A program made the translations under genes and the position numbers. From an uncultured Clostridia bacterium (GTDB lineage Bacteria; Bacillota; Clostridia; Peptostreptococcales; Anaerovoracaceae), in assembly GCA_934255435.1 (NCBI GenBank), contig CAKQNZ010000006.1:1-26667 (forward strand): a stretch of DNA of 26,667 nt. Direction: 5' to 3'. Shown piece after piece: positions 1 to 7,495 of the stretch. Each line of letters begins with the position of its first letter. Positions within the stretch are counted from its first letter, which is position 1. The notes beneath the pieces were generated by a model, which saw only the letters and a program-made list of their open reading frames with translations, was not told the origin of the DNA and ran no database searches.

Positions 1-231
1 ATCGAGATAGTGCCTGAGACACTGTTCTACAATATGCTGGCTGCCGACGCTGATTATCTTTACGGACTCCCTCAATGGGAAACAATACTGGGCGAAGAAA
101 AGATAGCCGAGATAGCCAAAAAATACAAACAGTCGAAGACTGTACGCAGAGCAGAGCCGAAAGTAGGCCGCAACGACCCTTGTCCATGCGGCAGCGGCAA
201 GAAATACAAACACTGCTGCGGACGCAACTGA
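1..231 (+). CDS. SEC-C motif protein, C-terminal part (gene starts before the window)
   Basis: The reading frame is open from the first base, so only the last 76 codons are present. The end carries a textbook SEC-C zinc motif, with the core [14 protein letters not shown] and a conserved GRND lead-in, preceded by a basic linker. This motif binds one zinc ion through three Cys and a Cys/His. It occurs at the end of SecA and in many unrelated proteins that contact SecB or ribosomes. The residues before it do not resemble the SecA helical wing region, so I read it as a generic SEC-C protein. Its main domain lies outside the window. A hairpin terminator follows at 261-295. Confidence 0.75.
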   Translation: MEIVPETLFYNMLAADADYLYGLPQWETILGEEKIAEIAKKYKQSKTVRRAEPKVGRNDPCPCGSGKKYKHCCGRN

Positions 232-260
232 CAGACCGTCAGACATCACAAAAAACATCA

Positions 261-295
261 GAGACGTTTCCATACGGAAACGCCTCTTTTTGTAT
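261..295 (+). terminator. Intrinsic terminator after the SEC-C gene
   Basis: An 11-bp stem with one mismatch (GAGACGTTTCC against GGAAACGCCTC) and a 4-nt loop is followed by a T run. It lies 30 bases after the stop codon. Confidence 0.7.
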
Positions 296-324
296 AAAAA
301 GAGCCCCCTGCGTTCAACGCAGGG
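293..324 (-). terminator. Intrinsic terminator for nth
   Basis: Read on the minus strand, the stem CCCTGCG/CGCAGGG is followed by GGCTCTTTTTAT. It lies about 75 bases beyond the nth stop. Together with the terminator at 261-295 it separates the two convergent genes. Confidence 0.7.
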
Positions 325-397
325 AAAGTTTTTATTTGTGAAAAATGATCCTCAGCTGTCCTTTATATCATATCGTGATCCCGGCTGCCTGAAACAT

Positions 398-1024
398 TCA
401 CAGTTTCTTACGGCACAGATCTGAGATAACGCATCTGTCACATCCGGGATTCCTGGCGCTGCAGCAGTTTCTCCCGTGGAATATGAAGCTATGATGTGCC
501 TCTGTCCAGCGACTTTCCGGCAGCACTTCCATAAGTGCCAGTTCTGTCCTGAGGACATCTTTCTCGCAGACCAGTCCTATGCGGTTCGTGACTCTGAACA
601 CATGTGTGTCCACAGCTATACGCTGCTGTCCGAAACCCACCGACAGTACCACATTGGCAGTCTTCCTGCCTACTCCCGGCAGCGATACAAGCTTATCATA
701 ATCACAAGGCACCTCCCCGCCGAAATCGCTGACGATGTTTTTTGCCATAGCTATTATGTTTTTAGACTTGGTCTTGTACATGCCTATTTTTTTGATGATT
801 TCTATCACATCGTCCTGTGAAGCCTCCGCCAGCGCTTCCACCGAAGGATACTTCGCAAACAGCACAGGCGCCACCTTGTTGACGCTGACATCAGTCGTCT
901 GTGCAGACAATGCTACAGCCACGATCAGTTCATATGTATTGCGGTGCGTCAGAGCACAGCCTGCATCCGGGTATTCTGCTGCAAGCCTGTCCAGTATTTC
1001 GTTCACTTTTTTGTCTGAAAACAT
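398..1024 (-). CDS. nth: Endonuclease III (DNA glycosylase / AP lyase)
   Basis: The 208-residue protein has the usual length for Nth, which removes oxidised pyrimidines and cleaves the abasic site in base excision repair. The helix-hairpin-helix is LPGVGRKTA at residues 115-123, with catalytic Lys121. The catalytic Asp139 lies in VDTHVFR. The C-terminus has the [4Fe-4S] pattern C-X6-C-X2-C-X5-C at Cys188, 195, 198 and 204. The start is ATG, preceded by GAGGCAGGA on the minus strand. It is a single gene between two terminators and a divergent intergenic region. All catalytic and cluster residues are present, so it should be functional. Confidence 0.95.
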   Translation of the reverse strand: MFSDKKVNEILDRLAAEYPDAGCALTHRNTYELIVAVALSAQTTDVSVNKVAPVLFAKYPSVEALAEASQDDVIEIIKKIGMYKTKSKNIIAMAKNIVSDFGGEVPCDYDKLVSLPGVGRKTANVVLSVGFGQQRIAVDTHVFRVTNRIGLVCEKDVLRTELALMEVLPESRWTEAHHSFIFHGRNCCSARNPGCDRCVISDLCRKKL

Positions 1025-1085
1025 TTTCCTGCCTCTGTCCTGAATATTTTTGATACGGACCTTTGCTCAAAGCCCGTTCTAATAT

Positions 1086-1106
1086 ATTATACAATGCCGC
1101 TATTGT
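1086..1106 (-). promoter_or_regulatory. Probable -10 of nth with an adjoining inverted repeat
   Basis: A perfect minus-strand TATAAT lies at 1086-1091, with a weak TTTAAA-type -35 seventeen bases upstream. It directly abuts an ACAAT-N6-ATTGT inverted repeat at 1091-1106, which could be an operator. The distance to the nth ATG is about 60 bases. Confidence 0.45.
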
Positions 1107-1258
1107 TTTTTAAACTGTTTTGTTCACCGTAAAACACGAAGCGTTCACTTAAACATTGTAAAATCATAACATCATATTACTACAGTCCGGCCCAGGATAC
1201 TCTGCCGGACACATGACCAGCGGACTCTTTACTGAGTTCATCGACAGGAGGGAAATCA

Positions 1259-2686
1259 ATGGATCTGTTATTCAAAGGAGGCAGGGTCGTAACTGCAACA
1301 TCTTCATTCGACGCTGACGTTGCAGTCACCGGCGGCAGGATATCCGCCATCGGCACGGACCTTGTACCTGACAAAAATACCGAGATAATAAGTGCTTCCG
1401 GAAAACTCATACTGCCGGGAGCCATCGACGGGCATACACACCTTGCCATGCCTTTCGGAGGCACCATATCATCAGACGACTATTTCACAGGCACCCGGGC
1501 TGCAGCCTGCGGAGGCACGACGACTGTATTCGACTTCATACTGCAGGGCATCGGCGAAACGATGGACGCTGCTCTCGACAGGCGTGAAGCGATCTGCCGT
1601 TCCGACGGACCGGCCATAGACTACTCATATCATATCGGCGTTGGAGACGTCACCAGCAGCGAAATGCTCAGCTCCATGGACAGATGTGTGGAAAGAGGCG
1701 TGACATCTTTCAAAGTGTTCATGGTATATGACTTCGGCGTAGACGACGGACAGTTTTTTCAGACACTTCAGCACGCAGCACAGATCGGTGCTCTCGTTGG
1801 AGTCCATGCCGAAAACAGAGATGTGAACAACTGCCTGATAAAGCAGTACCTTGCTGAAGGCAAAACCGATGCATGGTGGCACTATATGTCCAAAAATGAA
1901 GCAGTAGCCGGCGAAGCCGATGTCAGAGCCATCAATCTGGCAAAGATGGCAGGAACTTCCCTTTACATCGTCCATCTCGACAACAAACAGGGCGTGGAAG
2001 CTGTCAGAACCGCTCGTGACGAAGGCTATCCGATATTTGCAGAAACCTGCCCCCAGTATCTTCATTTCACGAATGAAGTATACAGAAACGGCATCCCTGA
2101 ACTGGACCTGAGAGCCCGTGACTTCGTATGCTCACCTCCTATGAAGGGGATCGAATCACAAAATGCTCTCTGGAACGGCATAAATACCGGCGATATATCG
2201 ACTCTGGCAACAGATCACTGCCCGTTCCTGAAATCTGAAAAGGACTGGGGCATCACCCGAAAAGACGGCACTGTCGGCAACTTTACAGATATCCCAAACG
2301 GCTGCGCAGGCATCGAGAACATGTATCCGTATATTCTTTCCGAGGCAGGCAAAGGCAGGATATCATATGAAAAAGCCGTTGAGATATCAGCTACGAACCC
2401 TGCCAGACTTTTCGGCATAGACTACTGCAAGGGAGCTGTCCAGGTCGGCCTGGACGCCGATATCGTCCTTTACGACCCTGACAGGAGATTCATTGTAAAA
2501 AACGCTGAAAACCAGCATGGCGCCCTGGACCATACCATCTGGGAGGCCTCAGAGTTCCACGGATATCCGGCAGCTGTATACTCAAGAGGCAGACTTGTAT
2601 TCGACGGCAGAGACTATGTCGGCAACAAAGGCGACGGCCAGTTCGTAAAATGCAGGAAAGTCAGATTCGACAGTCCGCAGCTGTGA
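1259..2686 (+). CDS. Dihydropyrimidinase / D-hydantoinase family amidohydrolase
   Basis: This 475-residue cyclic amidohydrolase opens dihydropyrimidine or 5-substituted hydantoin rings to N-carbamoyl amino acids in the cytosol. The two-metal site is complete: His59 and His61 in GHTHL, the carbamylated Lys152 in TSFKVFM, His183 (GVHAEN), His239 (YIVHLDN) and Asp319 (ATDHCPF). The length fits the family (450-480 residues). The start ATG has an AGGAGGG site six bases upstream. No carbamoylase or beta-ureidopropionase gene lies beside it, so the next step must be encoded elsewhere. It is followed after about 100 bases by a Crp-type regulator. Dihydropyrimidinase, hydantoinase and phenylhydantoinase cannot be told apart from sequence alone. 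Confidence 0.88.
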   Translation: MDLLFKGGRVVTATSSFDADVAVTGGRISAIGTDLVPDKNTEIISASGKLILPGAIDGHTHLAMPFGGTISSDDYFTGTRAAACGGTTTVFDFILQGIGETMDAALDRREAICRSDGPAIDYSYHIGVGDVTSSEMLSSMDRCVERGVTSFKVFMVYDFGVDDGQFFQTLQHAAQIGALVGVHAENRDVNNCLIKQYLAEGKTDAWWHYMSKNEAVAGEADVRAINLAKMAGTSLYIVHLDNKQGVEAVRTARDEGYPIFAETCPQYLHFTNEVYRNGIPELDLRARDFVCSPPMKGIESQNALWNGINTGDISTLATDHCPFLKSEKDWGITRKDGTVGNFTDIPNGCAGIENMYPYILSEAGKGRISYEKAVEISATNPARLFGIDYCKGAVQVGLDADIVLYDPDRRFIVKNAENQHGALDHTIWEASEFHGYPAAVYSRGRLVFDGRDYVGNKGDGQFVKCRKVRFDSPQL

Positions 2687-2714
2687 TCTTCAACGACAGA
2701 AGAACAGAAATATT

Positions 2715-2756
2715 TTGCAGGAATGACATAATCACACAAAAATGTTGTTCCTGCAA
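2715..2756. repeat. Inverted repeat between the hydantoinase and regulator genes
   Basis: A perfect 9-bp inverted repeat, TTGCAGGAA (2715-2723) and TTCCTGCAA (2748-2756), is separated by 24 bases. There is no T run after it, so it is a poor terminator. Its right arm overlaps the TTG-N6-CAA element discussed for the regulator promoter. Confidence 0.5.
2745..2756 (+). promoter_or_regulatory. Candidate Crp-type operator upstream of the regulator gene
   Basis: TTG-TTCCTG-CAA sits immediately upstream of the -35. It is centred at about -41.5 relative to the predicted start point near 2792. It shares the TTG-N6-CAA frame and the preceding ATG with the perfect palindrome before the aldehyde dehydrogenase. 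The site is inferred, and the dyad itself is weak. Confidence 0.35.
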
Positions 2757-2785
2757 CTGACAATCCCCGGGTTTTGCTGTATAAT
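2757..2785 (+). promoter_or_regulatory. Sigma-A promoter of the Crp/Fnr-type regulator
   Basis: CTGACA (2757-2762), a 17-base spacer and a perfect TATAAT (2780-2785). The predicted start point falls at 2791-2793, on or next to the ATG at 2794, so the transcript would be leaderless or nearly so. Confidence 0.65.
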
Positions 2786-2793
2786 ATTATATT

Positions 2794-3492
2794 ATGATAA
2801 AAAATCCGTATCATGACACTGCCATATATTCATGCCAGCTTTTCAGAGATTTTACAGACAGTGAGATCAAACTGATAAAGACCTCATTCCCTTCTTTATC
2901 GAAGATATATGACAAAGGCGAGATAATACTGAACCAGGGAGATTATACCAGACATGTCGGTATAATAATCGAAGGCCGGCTGATATGCTGCAAATATCAC
3001 TATGATGGCAGTTCACAGCTTCTGCAGCTGCTGGGCCGGGGAGACTTCATAGGACTTGAAGCGATCTCCTCCAGCTATCTTACAAGCCCGTATACAATCA
3101 TTTCTGACGACTTTTCCACAGTCGCCGTTTTTCCATATATAGATTTTCTCGCATCACCTGAAATAGATGAGAAAATGAAACTGCACCTTATGGGCAATGT
3201 GCTTAATATCGTTGCCGACGATATTATCAGAAAAATGTACAAGATCGATGTCCTTTCCAAACGCACACTTCAGGAGAGAGTTCTGACATATCTGAGCATA
3301 ATAAGCGAGAAAAAGAAAAGCCGTACCATAGACATAGGTATGACGCAGGAACAGTTTGCATACTATCTGTGCGTCAACAGAAGCGTCCTGTCAAAAGAGC
3401 TGAACAAAATGAAGAGAAACAGACTTATCGACTTCAAAGGCTCTGTTTACACGATAAATGGCAGCGCAGATACTCTGTCTTACGAAGACTGA
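2794..3492 (+). CDS. Crp/Fnr family transcriptional regulator
   Basis: This 232-residue protein has an N-terminal cyclic-nucleotide-binding beta-roll (about 15-125, with YDKGEIILNQGD near 39-50 and the strand GRLICCKY), a dimerisation helix (about 130-165) and a C-terminal winged HTH with MTQEQFAYYL and recognition helix NRSVLSKELNK (about 183-205). There is no Fnr-type N-terminal cysteine cluster, so it probably senses a small molecule. The recognition helix differs from the E-xx-SR pattern of Fnr, so its site should not be the Fnr box. The start is fixed by an in-frame TAA 12 bases upstream. No Shine-Dalgarno precedes it. It lies between hydantoinase and aldehyde dehydrogenase genes, which it may control. 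The ligand is unknown. Confidence 0.88.
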   Translation: MIKNPYHDTAIYSCQLFRDFTDSEIKLIKTSFPSLSKIYDKGEIILNQGDYTRHVGIIIEGRLICCKYHYDGSSQLLQLLGRGDFIGLEAISSSYLTSPYTIISDDFSTVAVFPYIDFLASPEIDEKMKLHLMGNVLNIVADDIIRKMYKIDVLSKRTLQERVLTYLSIISEKKKSRTIDIGMTQEQFAYYLCVNRSVLSKELNKMKRNRLIDFKGSVYTINGSADTLSYED

Positions 3493-3531
3493 CCTGAAAA
3501 AACTGAAAATACACAAAAAACACAATTTATG

Positions 3532-3543
3532 TTGTATATACAA
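3532..3543 (+). promoter_or_regulatory. Perfect palindrome, probable activator site for the aldehyde dehydrogenase
   Basis: TTGTATATACAA is a perfect 12-bp palindrome. It is centred at 3537.5, about 41.5 bases before the start point predicted from the -10 TATACT at 3567-3572. That is the usual class II position for Crp-family activators. The matching -35 (TATTTT) is poor, as expected for an activated promoter. Confidence 0.5.
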
Positions 3544-3566
3544 TATTTTGTCTTCAGAAATTTAAT

Positions 3567-3572
3567 TATACT
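3567..3572 (+). promoter_or_regulatory. -10 element of the aldehyde dehydrogenase promoter
   Basis: TATACT lies about 27 bases before the ATG and is followed by an AAGGAGG ribosome site at 3587-3593. No convincing -35 hexamer stands 16-18 bases upstream. Confidence 0.5.
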
Positions 3573-3598
3573 CTATTTAGCAAAATAAGGAGGCAAAC

Positions 3599-5080
3599 AT
3601 GTTACTAAAAAATTATATCAACGGACATTGGACAGAAGCTGTCTCAAAAGAACAGACAGATGTAGTGAATCCAGCTACAGGCGAAATACTCTGTCAGGCA
3701 GTAAAAGGCGGCAAAGCAGATGCTGAAGCAGCTATACTCGCAGCAAAGAACTCATTCTATAAGACAAGGGAATGGCGTGATATGCCTGCCACTGACAGAG
3801 CCAACATCCTTTTCAGGATCGCAGATGAAATAGAAAAAGAACTTGATGAATTAACATATACAGACTGTATCAATCACGGCAAACCGCTGCGTGAAGCCAG
3901 AGAAGACATAATATCCTCGATCGAGTGTTTCAGATACTATGCCGGTCTTATCAGCAAACCCTACGGCGGTGTATACGATGTAAAAACCGATTCAGGCGAA
4001 ATGCATTCCTATACAGTACACGAACCTGTAGGTGTATGCGGTCTCATAACACCGTGGAATTATCCTCTGCTGATGGCAGTATGGAAGCTGGCTCCGGCAC
4101 TTGCAGCCGGCAACAGTGTCATCCTCAAGCCGGCATCTGTGACTCCGATGTCAACTGTAAAGCTTTTTGAGATATTCGAACGCAAAGGTATCCCTGCCGG
4201 AGCTGCCAACCTCGTAATGGGCTCGGGCAGCGCTGTAGGCAATACACTGGCAGAAAGTCGTGACGTGGAGCTCATAGCCTTTACAGGCAGCACAGAAGTA
4301 GGACAGAGCATCGGACAGGCAGCAATGACCAACGTCAAAAGAGTAGGTCTTGAGCTGGGCGGTAAATCACCTTTCATAATCTTTTCCGATGCAGAGCTCG
4401 AACAGACTGTCGAATGGGCTATGTACGGTATCTTCTTCAATCAGGGAGAAGTATGCTCTGCAACATCCAGGATCATCGTAGAAGAACCCTTCCATGATGA
4501 ATTTGTAAAAAGATTCCTTGAAAGAACCAACAGGATGACTATCGGCGATCCTCTTAAAGATCCCGATATAGGTGCTATCGTCTCAGAAGATCAGATGAAT
4601 ACAGTCCTGAAATATATCGATATCGCCAAAAAAGAAGGTGCTGTATGCCTCTGTGGCGGTGAGCGCTACACCGAAAATGAATGCAGCAGAGGATTTTTCA
4701 TAAAGCCTACGATATTTGACAAATGCACATCGGATATGCAGATAGTCAGAGAAGAAGTATTCGGTCCTGTAGTCACCATCCAGACATTCAGAACTGAACA
4801 GGAAGCTATAGACATTGCCAACGACACTCCTTTCGGACTTGGCGCAGCTGTAGCTACAAAGAATATTTCAAGGGCTATCAGAGTCGTTAAGAAAGTTAGA
4901 GCCGGAAACACATGGATAAACTGTTCGCAGCCTACATTCAACGAGGCGCCATGGGGCGGTTACAAAATGTCCGGCATAGGTCGTGAACTGGGAGTACACG
5001 GACTTGAAGAATATCAGGAGATAAAACAGATAAACATCAATCTTTCTGAACAGCCTCCTGAATGGTACACTGAACGCTGA
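3599..5080 (+). CDS. NAD(P)-dependent aldehyde dehydrogenase, betaine-aldehyde dehydrogenase-like
   Basis: This 493-residue member of the ALDH superfamily oxidises an aldehyde to the acid in the cytosol. The catalytic set is complete: Asn154 in TPWNYP, Lys177 (ILKPAS), Glu252 in LELGGKS, nucleophile Cys286 in FFNQGEVCSAT and EEVFGPV near residue 390. The overall pattern is closest to betaine- or aminoaldehyde-type enzymes (GbsA/BetB/PuuC-like). The ALDH fold does not give the substrate. The ribosome site AAGGAGG lies five bases before ATG. It stands alone between a Crp-type regulator and a terminator. An amine-derived aldehyde would fit the neighbouring permease, but this is inference. Confidence 0.9.
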   Translation: MLLKNYINGHWTEAVSKEQTDVVNPATGEILCQAVKGGKADAEAAILAAKNSFYKTREWRDMPATDRANILFRIADEIEKELDELTYTDCINHGKPLREAREDIISSIECFRYYAGLISKPYGGVYDVKTDSGEMHSYTVHEPVGVCGLITPWNYPLLMAVWKLAPALAAGNSVILKPASVTPMSTVKLFEIFERKGIPAGAANLVMGSGSAVGNTLAESRDVELIAFTGSTEVGQSIGQAAMTNVKRVGLELGGKSPFIIFSDAELEQTVEWAMYGIFFNQGEVCSATSRIIVEEPFHDEFVKRFLERTNRMTIGDPLKDPDIGAIVSEDQMNTVLKYIDIAKKEGAVCLCGGERYTENECSRGFFIKPTIFDKCTSDMQIVREEVFGPVVTIQTFRTEQEAIDIANDTPFGLGAAVATKNISRAIRVVKKVRAGNTWINCSQPTFNEAPWGGYKMSGIGRELGVHGLEEYQEIKQININLSEQPPEWYTER

Positions 5081-5095
5081 TAACAGGAATGGTGC

Positions 5096-5119
5096 GGAAT
5101 ACCGGTGTCCCGGTATTCC
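5096..5119 (+). other. Strong hairpin just after the aldehyde dehydrogenase
   Basis: GGAATACCGG and CCGGTATTCC form a perfect 10-bp stem with a 4-nt loop, 16 bases after the stop. No T run follows, so it may protect the 3' end of the message rather than terminate. Confidence 0.5.
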
Positions 5120-5155
5120 CTCCACCTAATATAACCATATAATCCTGCGCATCAT

Positions 5156-5197
5156 GCAGCCGTCTTCACATACTGAAGGCGGCTGCTGCGCTTTTTT
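5156..5197 (+). terminator. Intrinsic terminator after the aldehyde dehydrogenase
   Basis: A 13-bp stem (GCAGCCGTCTTCA with TGAAGGCGGCTGC, one G-T wobble) and 4-nt loop is followed by TGCGCTTTTTT. The stretch from here to 5376 shows no further gene or motif that I can support. Confidence 0.75.
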
Positions 5198-5370
5198 GCA
5201 GAAGGTGCTTCCCGGCATCGTAAAGGCGACGCCTCCCGGATGAGGATATTTATCGTTCATAAGTCAAAAACACCTTGATATCACTATGACCTTTTGCTGT
5301 ATGAAATCTCATGATATCCCTTCAGTCTCACGCTGCATCTGCAAGACTGATAGAAATCTGCTCTGATACA

Positions 5371-5416
5371 AGAAAAAACACCCGGTCACTAAAGATGTTT
5401 CTACTGACCGGGTGTT
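5371..5416 (-). terminator. Intrinsic terminator of the permease
   Basis: A perfect 12-bp stem AACACCCGGTCA/TGACCGGGTGTT with a 16-base loop is followed on the minus strand by TTTTCTT. It lies 67 bases beyond the permease stop. Confidence 0.8.
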
Positions 5417-5482
5417 CCTGTTTATTATTATACTTGATTAAAAAATTTGGCAAACGAAAGTTAATTGATTTGGCTTCATGAT

Positions 5483-6883
5483 CTAGTTCTGTGTAAACAG
5501 AAGGCTTTCTCTTTCCAGAGGTGTAACTGCACGATTCTTTGCTCTTGCATAGATCGCAAGGATAAGTCCCAGTGCGAACCATCCGCATACCAGTATCCAC
5601 TCTATCGGCTGCAGAGGGCTTGGTCCGAACGGCAGGTAGAGATAAGTGAAGAAGCATACAACACCGATCGATACCGCACCAACGAGCTTAGCATTCTTTA
5701 CCTTGTAAGGTCTTTCAAGTTCAGGCTGTCTTACTCTCAGGAAGATGAATGACAGAGTTACCATCAGGTATACGATAACTACTCCGAATGAACTTGCATT
5801 AACGAACCATGTCAGCGCTCCTGAACCGAGGAGACATGAGAAAGTTGAAAGTGCTCCGCAGAACAGTACTGCATTGCAAGGAGTGTGATATTTAGGGTGA
5901 ACCTTAGCCAGGAATCCAGGGAGCATCTTGGCATTTGCCAGTGAGAAGAGTACTCTTGCTCCGCCATAGAGGAATCCGTTCCAGCTTGTCAGGATACCGC
6001 ACATTGCACCAACGATGCAGACTTTACCCCAGATAGGGTTTCCGAAAGCATATGCCATAGCGTCAGCTACAGGGATGACTCCGTTAGTACGAACTTCTGT
6101 AGGCGCTGATACGCATGTAGCGAATATCATGAGCATATACCATGCTGCTGCCATTGCTATGGATATGATCAGGATCTTAGGGATCTGTTTGAGCGGAACA
6201 TCCATTTCTCCGGCTGACTGAGGTATAACGTCAAATCCAACGAACATTGCAGGAACCATGAGCAGTACTACTGTGAATCCCTTGAAGTCTGTCAGCAGCG
6301 GCTTAGTGTATTCGAAATCTCCGAATGCTGTGCCGCCTGTCAGGAACAGGATACCTACTACTATAAGACCTGCTGTGGCGATCGTCTGGAACACAGCTGC
6401 CTGCTTTGCTCCGAAATAGTTTACGACAGTGATTATAACTGATACGATAACTGATACGAGACATACTGTGACCCATACGTCTGCACCCTTTACTGTCCAC
6501 AAGTGTCCCAGTTCAGGGATAGGCACGATGTAATTCAGTGCTGTTGCGAATGCAGGACCTTCCCATGCTGCAACACCCAGATAAGCGAATGCTGTTGCCA
6601 GACCTGCGACAACTGCCGGCCAGTAACCCATTGCTTTGTAGGAGAACACTACGCCGCCGCCTGTGTAAGGTATAGCCGGTGTAAGCTCTGAATATACCAG
6701 GCCTACGAATACGCACAGTACTGCACCTACTGCGTATGCCAGTATAGCACCTATCATACCTGCTGATGCTGCCCACTGTCCTGACAGCATTATCCAGCCC
6801 CAGCCGATCATTGTACCGAATGCCATGGCCAGGACGTCTCTTTGTTTAAACGACTTTTCCAATGACTGATTTTCTGAACTCAT
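5483..6883 (-). CDS. APC-superfamily amino acid permease
   Basis: This 466-residue integral membrane protein has about 12 hydrophobic segments. The first carries the APC substrate-loop pattern FGTMIGWGWIM (residues 22-32), and AMFVGFDVIPQSAGEMD corresponds to the conserved TM6 region. The N- and C-termini are polar, as expected for a cytoplasmic location. It should import an amino acid or amine with protons, or act as an antiporter; the substrate is not deducible. The ribosome site GAGGG lies eight bases before ATG. It is monocistronic, with its own terminator and a sigma-54-like promoter. That promoter implies control by an enhancer-binding protein not present in this window. Confidence 0.88.
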   Translation of the reverse strand: MSSENQSLEKSFKQRDVLAMAFGTMIGWGWIMLSGQWAASAGMIGAILAYAVGAVLCVFVGLVYSELTPAIPYTGGGVVFSYKAMGYWPAVVAGLATAFAYLGVAAWEGPAFATALNYIVPIPELGHLWTVKGADVWVTVCLVSVIVSVIITVVNYFGAKQAAVFQTIATAGLIVVGILFLTGGTAFGDFEYTKPLLTDFKGFTVVLLMVPAMFVGFDVIPQSAGEMDVPLKQIPKILIISIAMAAAWYMLMIFATCVSAPTEVRTNGVIPVADAMAYAFGNPIWGKVCIVGAMCGILTSWNGFLYGGARVLFSLANAKMLPGFLAKVHPKYHTPCNAVLFCGALSTFSCLLGSGALTWFVNASSFGVVIVYLMVTLSFIFLRVRQPELERPYKVKNAKLVGAVSIGVVCFFTYLYLPFGPSPLQPIEWILVCGWFALGLILAIYARAKNRAVTPLERESLLFTQN

Positions 6884-7000
6884 AATTCAACCCTCACTTA
6901 TTCTGATTATTTTGTTCTAAAAAAACTGTAACTTATAATTTCTGCTGAAAGATTGTTTATCTTCGCGTTAGCATGCTATGTCTTTCATGCCCATATATAT

Positions 7001-7016
7001 AACAAGTATCGTGCCA
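7001..7016 (-). promoter_or_regulatory. Sigma-54 (-24/-12) promoter of the permease
   Basis: The minus strand reads TTGGCACG-ATAC-TTGTT. The -24 block is a full match to the sigma-54 consensus. The -12 block differs only by T for C, and the GG to G-12 spacing is exact. The predicted start is near 6990, about 106 bases before the ATG. No sigma-A promoter with acceptable spacing is visible here. Confidence 0.65.
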
Positions 7017-7062
7017 AGTTGTTAAAAAAGCACCAGTTTTTTGTAATAAACTTCTATATTGG

Positions 7063-7074
7063 TTGAAATTTCAA
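7063..7074. promoter_or_regulatory. Perfect palindrome upstream of the permease promoter
   Basis: TTGAAATTTCAA is a perfect 12-bp palindrome centred about 78 bases before the predicted permease start. It could be the upstream activating site of a sigma-54 enhancer-binding protein. It also shares the TTG-N6-CAA frame of the sites near the Crp-type regulator. The AT-rich stretch 7075-7410 holds a partial ACGAAAG/CTTTTCGT dyad (about 7157-7192) and no gene I can support. Confidence 0.4.
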
Positions 7075-7410
7075 TGATTTTTTTGTGTTATTCGCTGAAT
7101 CGACTTCATATAACCACACGATATACCCAATCAAGAAACGTGCCATATGCCCTTTACGAAAGAAATTTCCTACACTTTTCGTGAAAATTTTTTCCGTTCC
7201 CCACTCATTTGCTATGTTTTGCATCGGTTTTCTGTAATGACACGGTATCTTCACAATAATGTCTAATATTTAACAATTATATATTGAAGAACTGGTCATC
7301 CGTCCGGACCGTGAACACAGTGCGCTCCCCTTCCTGATCGATCCATGGACTAAGATACCCTGTCGCACGAGTCCGCAATGATATCTGTCTCAGATTTTTG
7401 TAAAAACCAC

Positions 7411-7440
7411 TTGACAGTTGAGCATATATTCAACTATAAT
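7411..7440 (+). promoter_or_regulatory. Promoter of the metal-resistance operon
   Basis: Perfect TTGACA (7411-7416), an 18-base spacer and perfect TATAAT (7435-7440). The whole spacer is covered by the inverted repeat GTTGA-N8-TCAAC, so repressor binding would block RNA polymerase directly. Confidence 0.8.
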
Positions 7441-7479
7441 GCAGACATGAAGAACAGTTGAATGTTCACGCAACTATAA
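7414..7479 (+). promoter_or_regulatory. Two tandem ArsR-type operators, 40 bp apart
   Basis: ACAGTTGA-N9-CAACTATAA occurs at 7414-7439 and again at 7454-7479, with identical flanks and spacing. The first copy lies across the -35/-10 spacer. The second lies between the start point and the ribosome site (AAGGAGG, 7482-7488). The inverted GTTG/CAAC arms suit the winged-helix dimer encoded next. Confidence 0.65.
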
Positions 7480-7495
7480 CTAAGGAGGTAGACCC

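Noticed and set aside
1..231. End of secA
   Set aside because: The SEC-C tail fits, but the 50 residues before it do not resemble the SecA helical region.
7054..7254. 66-codon minus-strand frame between the permease and the metal operon
   Set aside because: No ribosome site, no recognisable domain and AT-rich composition. It overlaps the regulatory palindrome upstream of the sigma-54 promoter.
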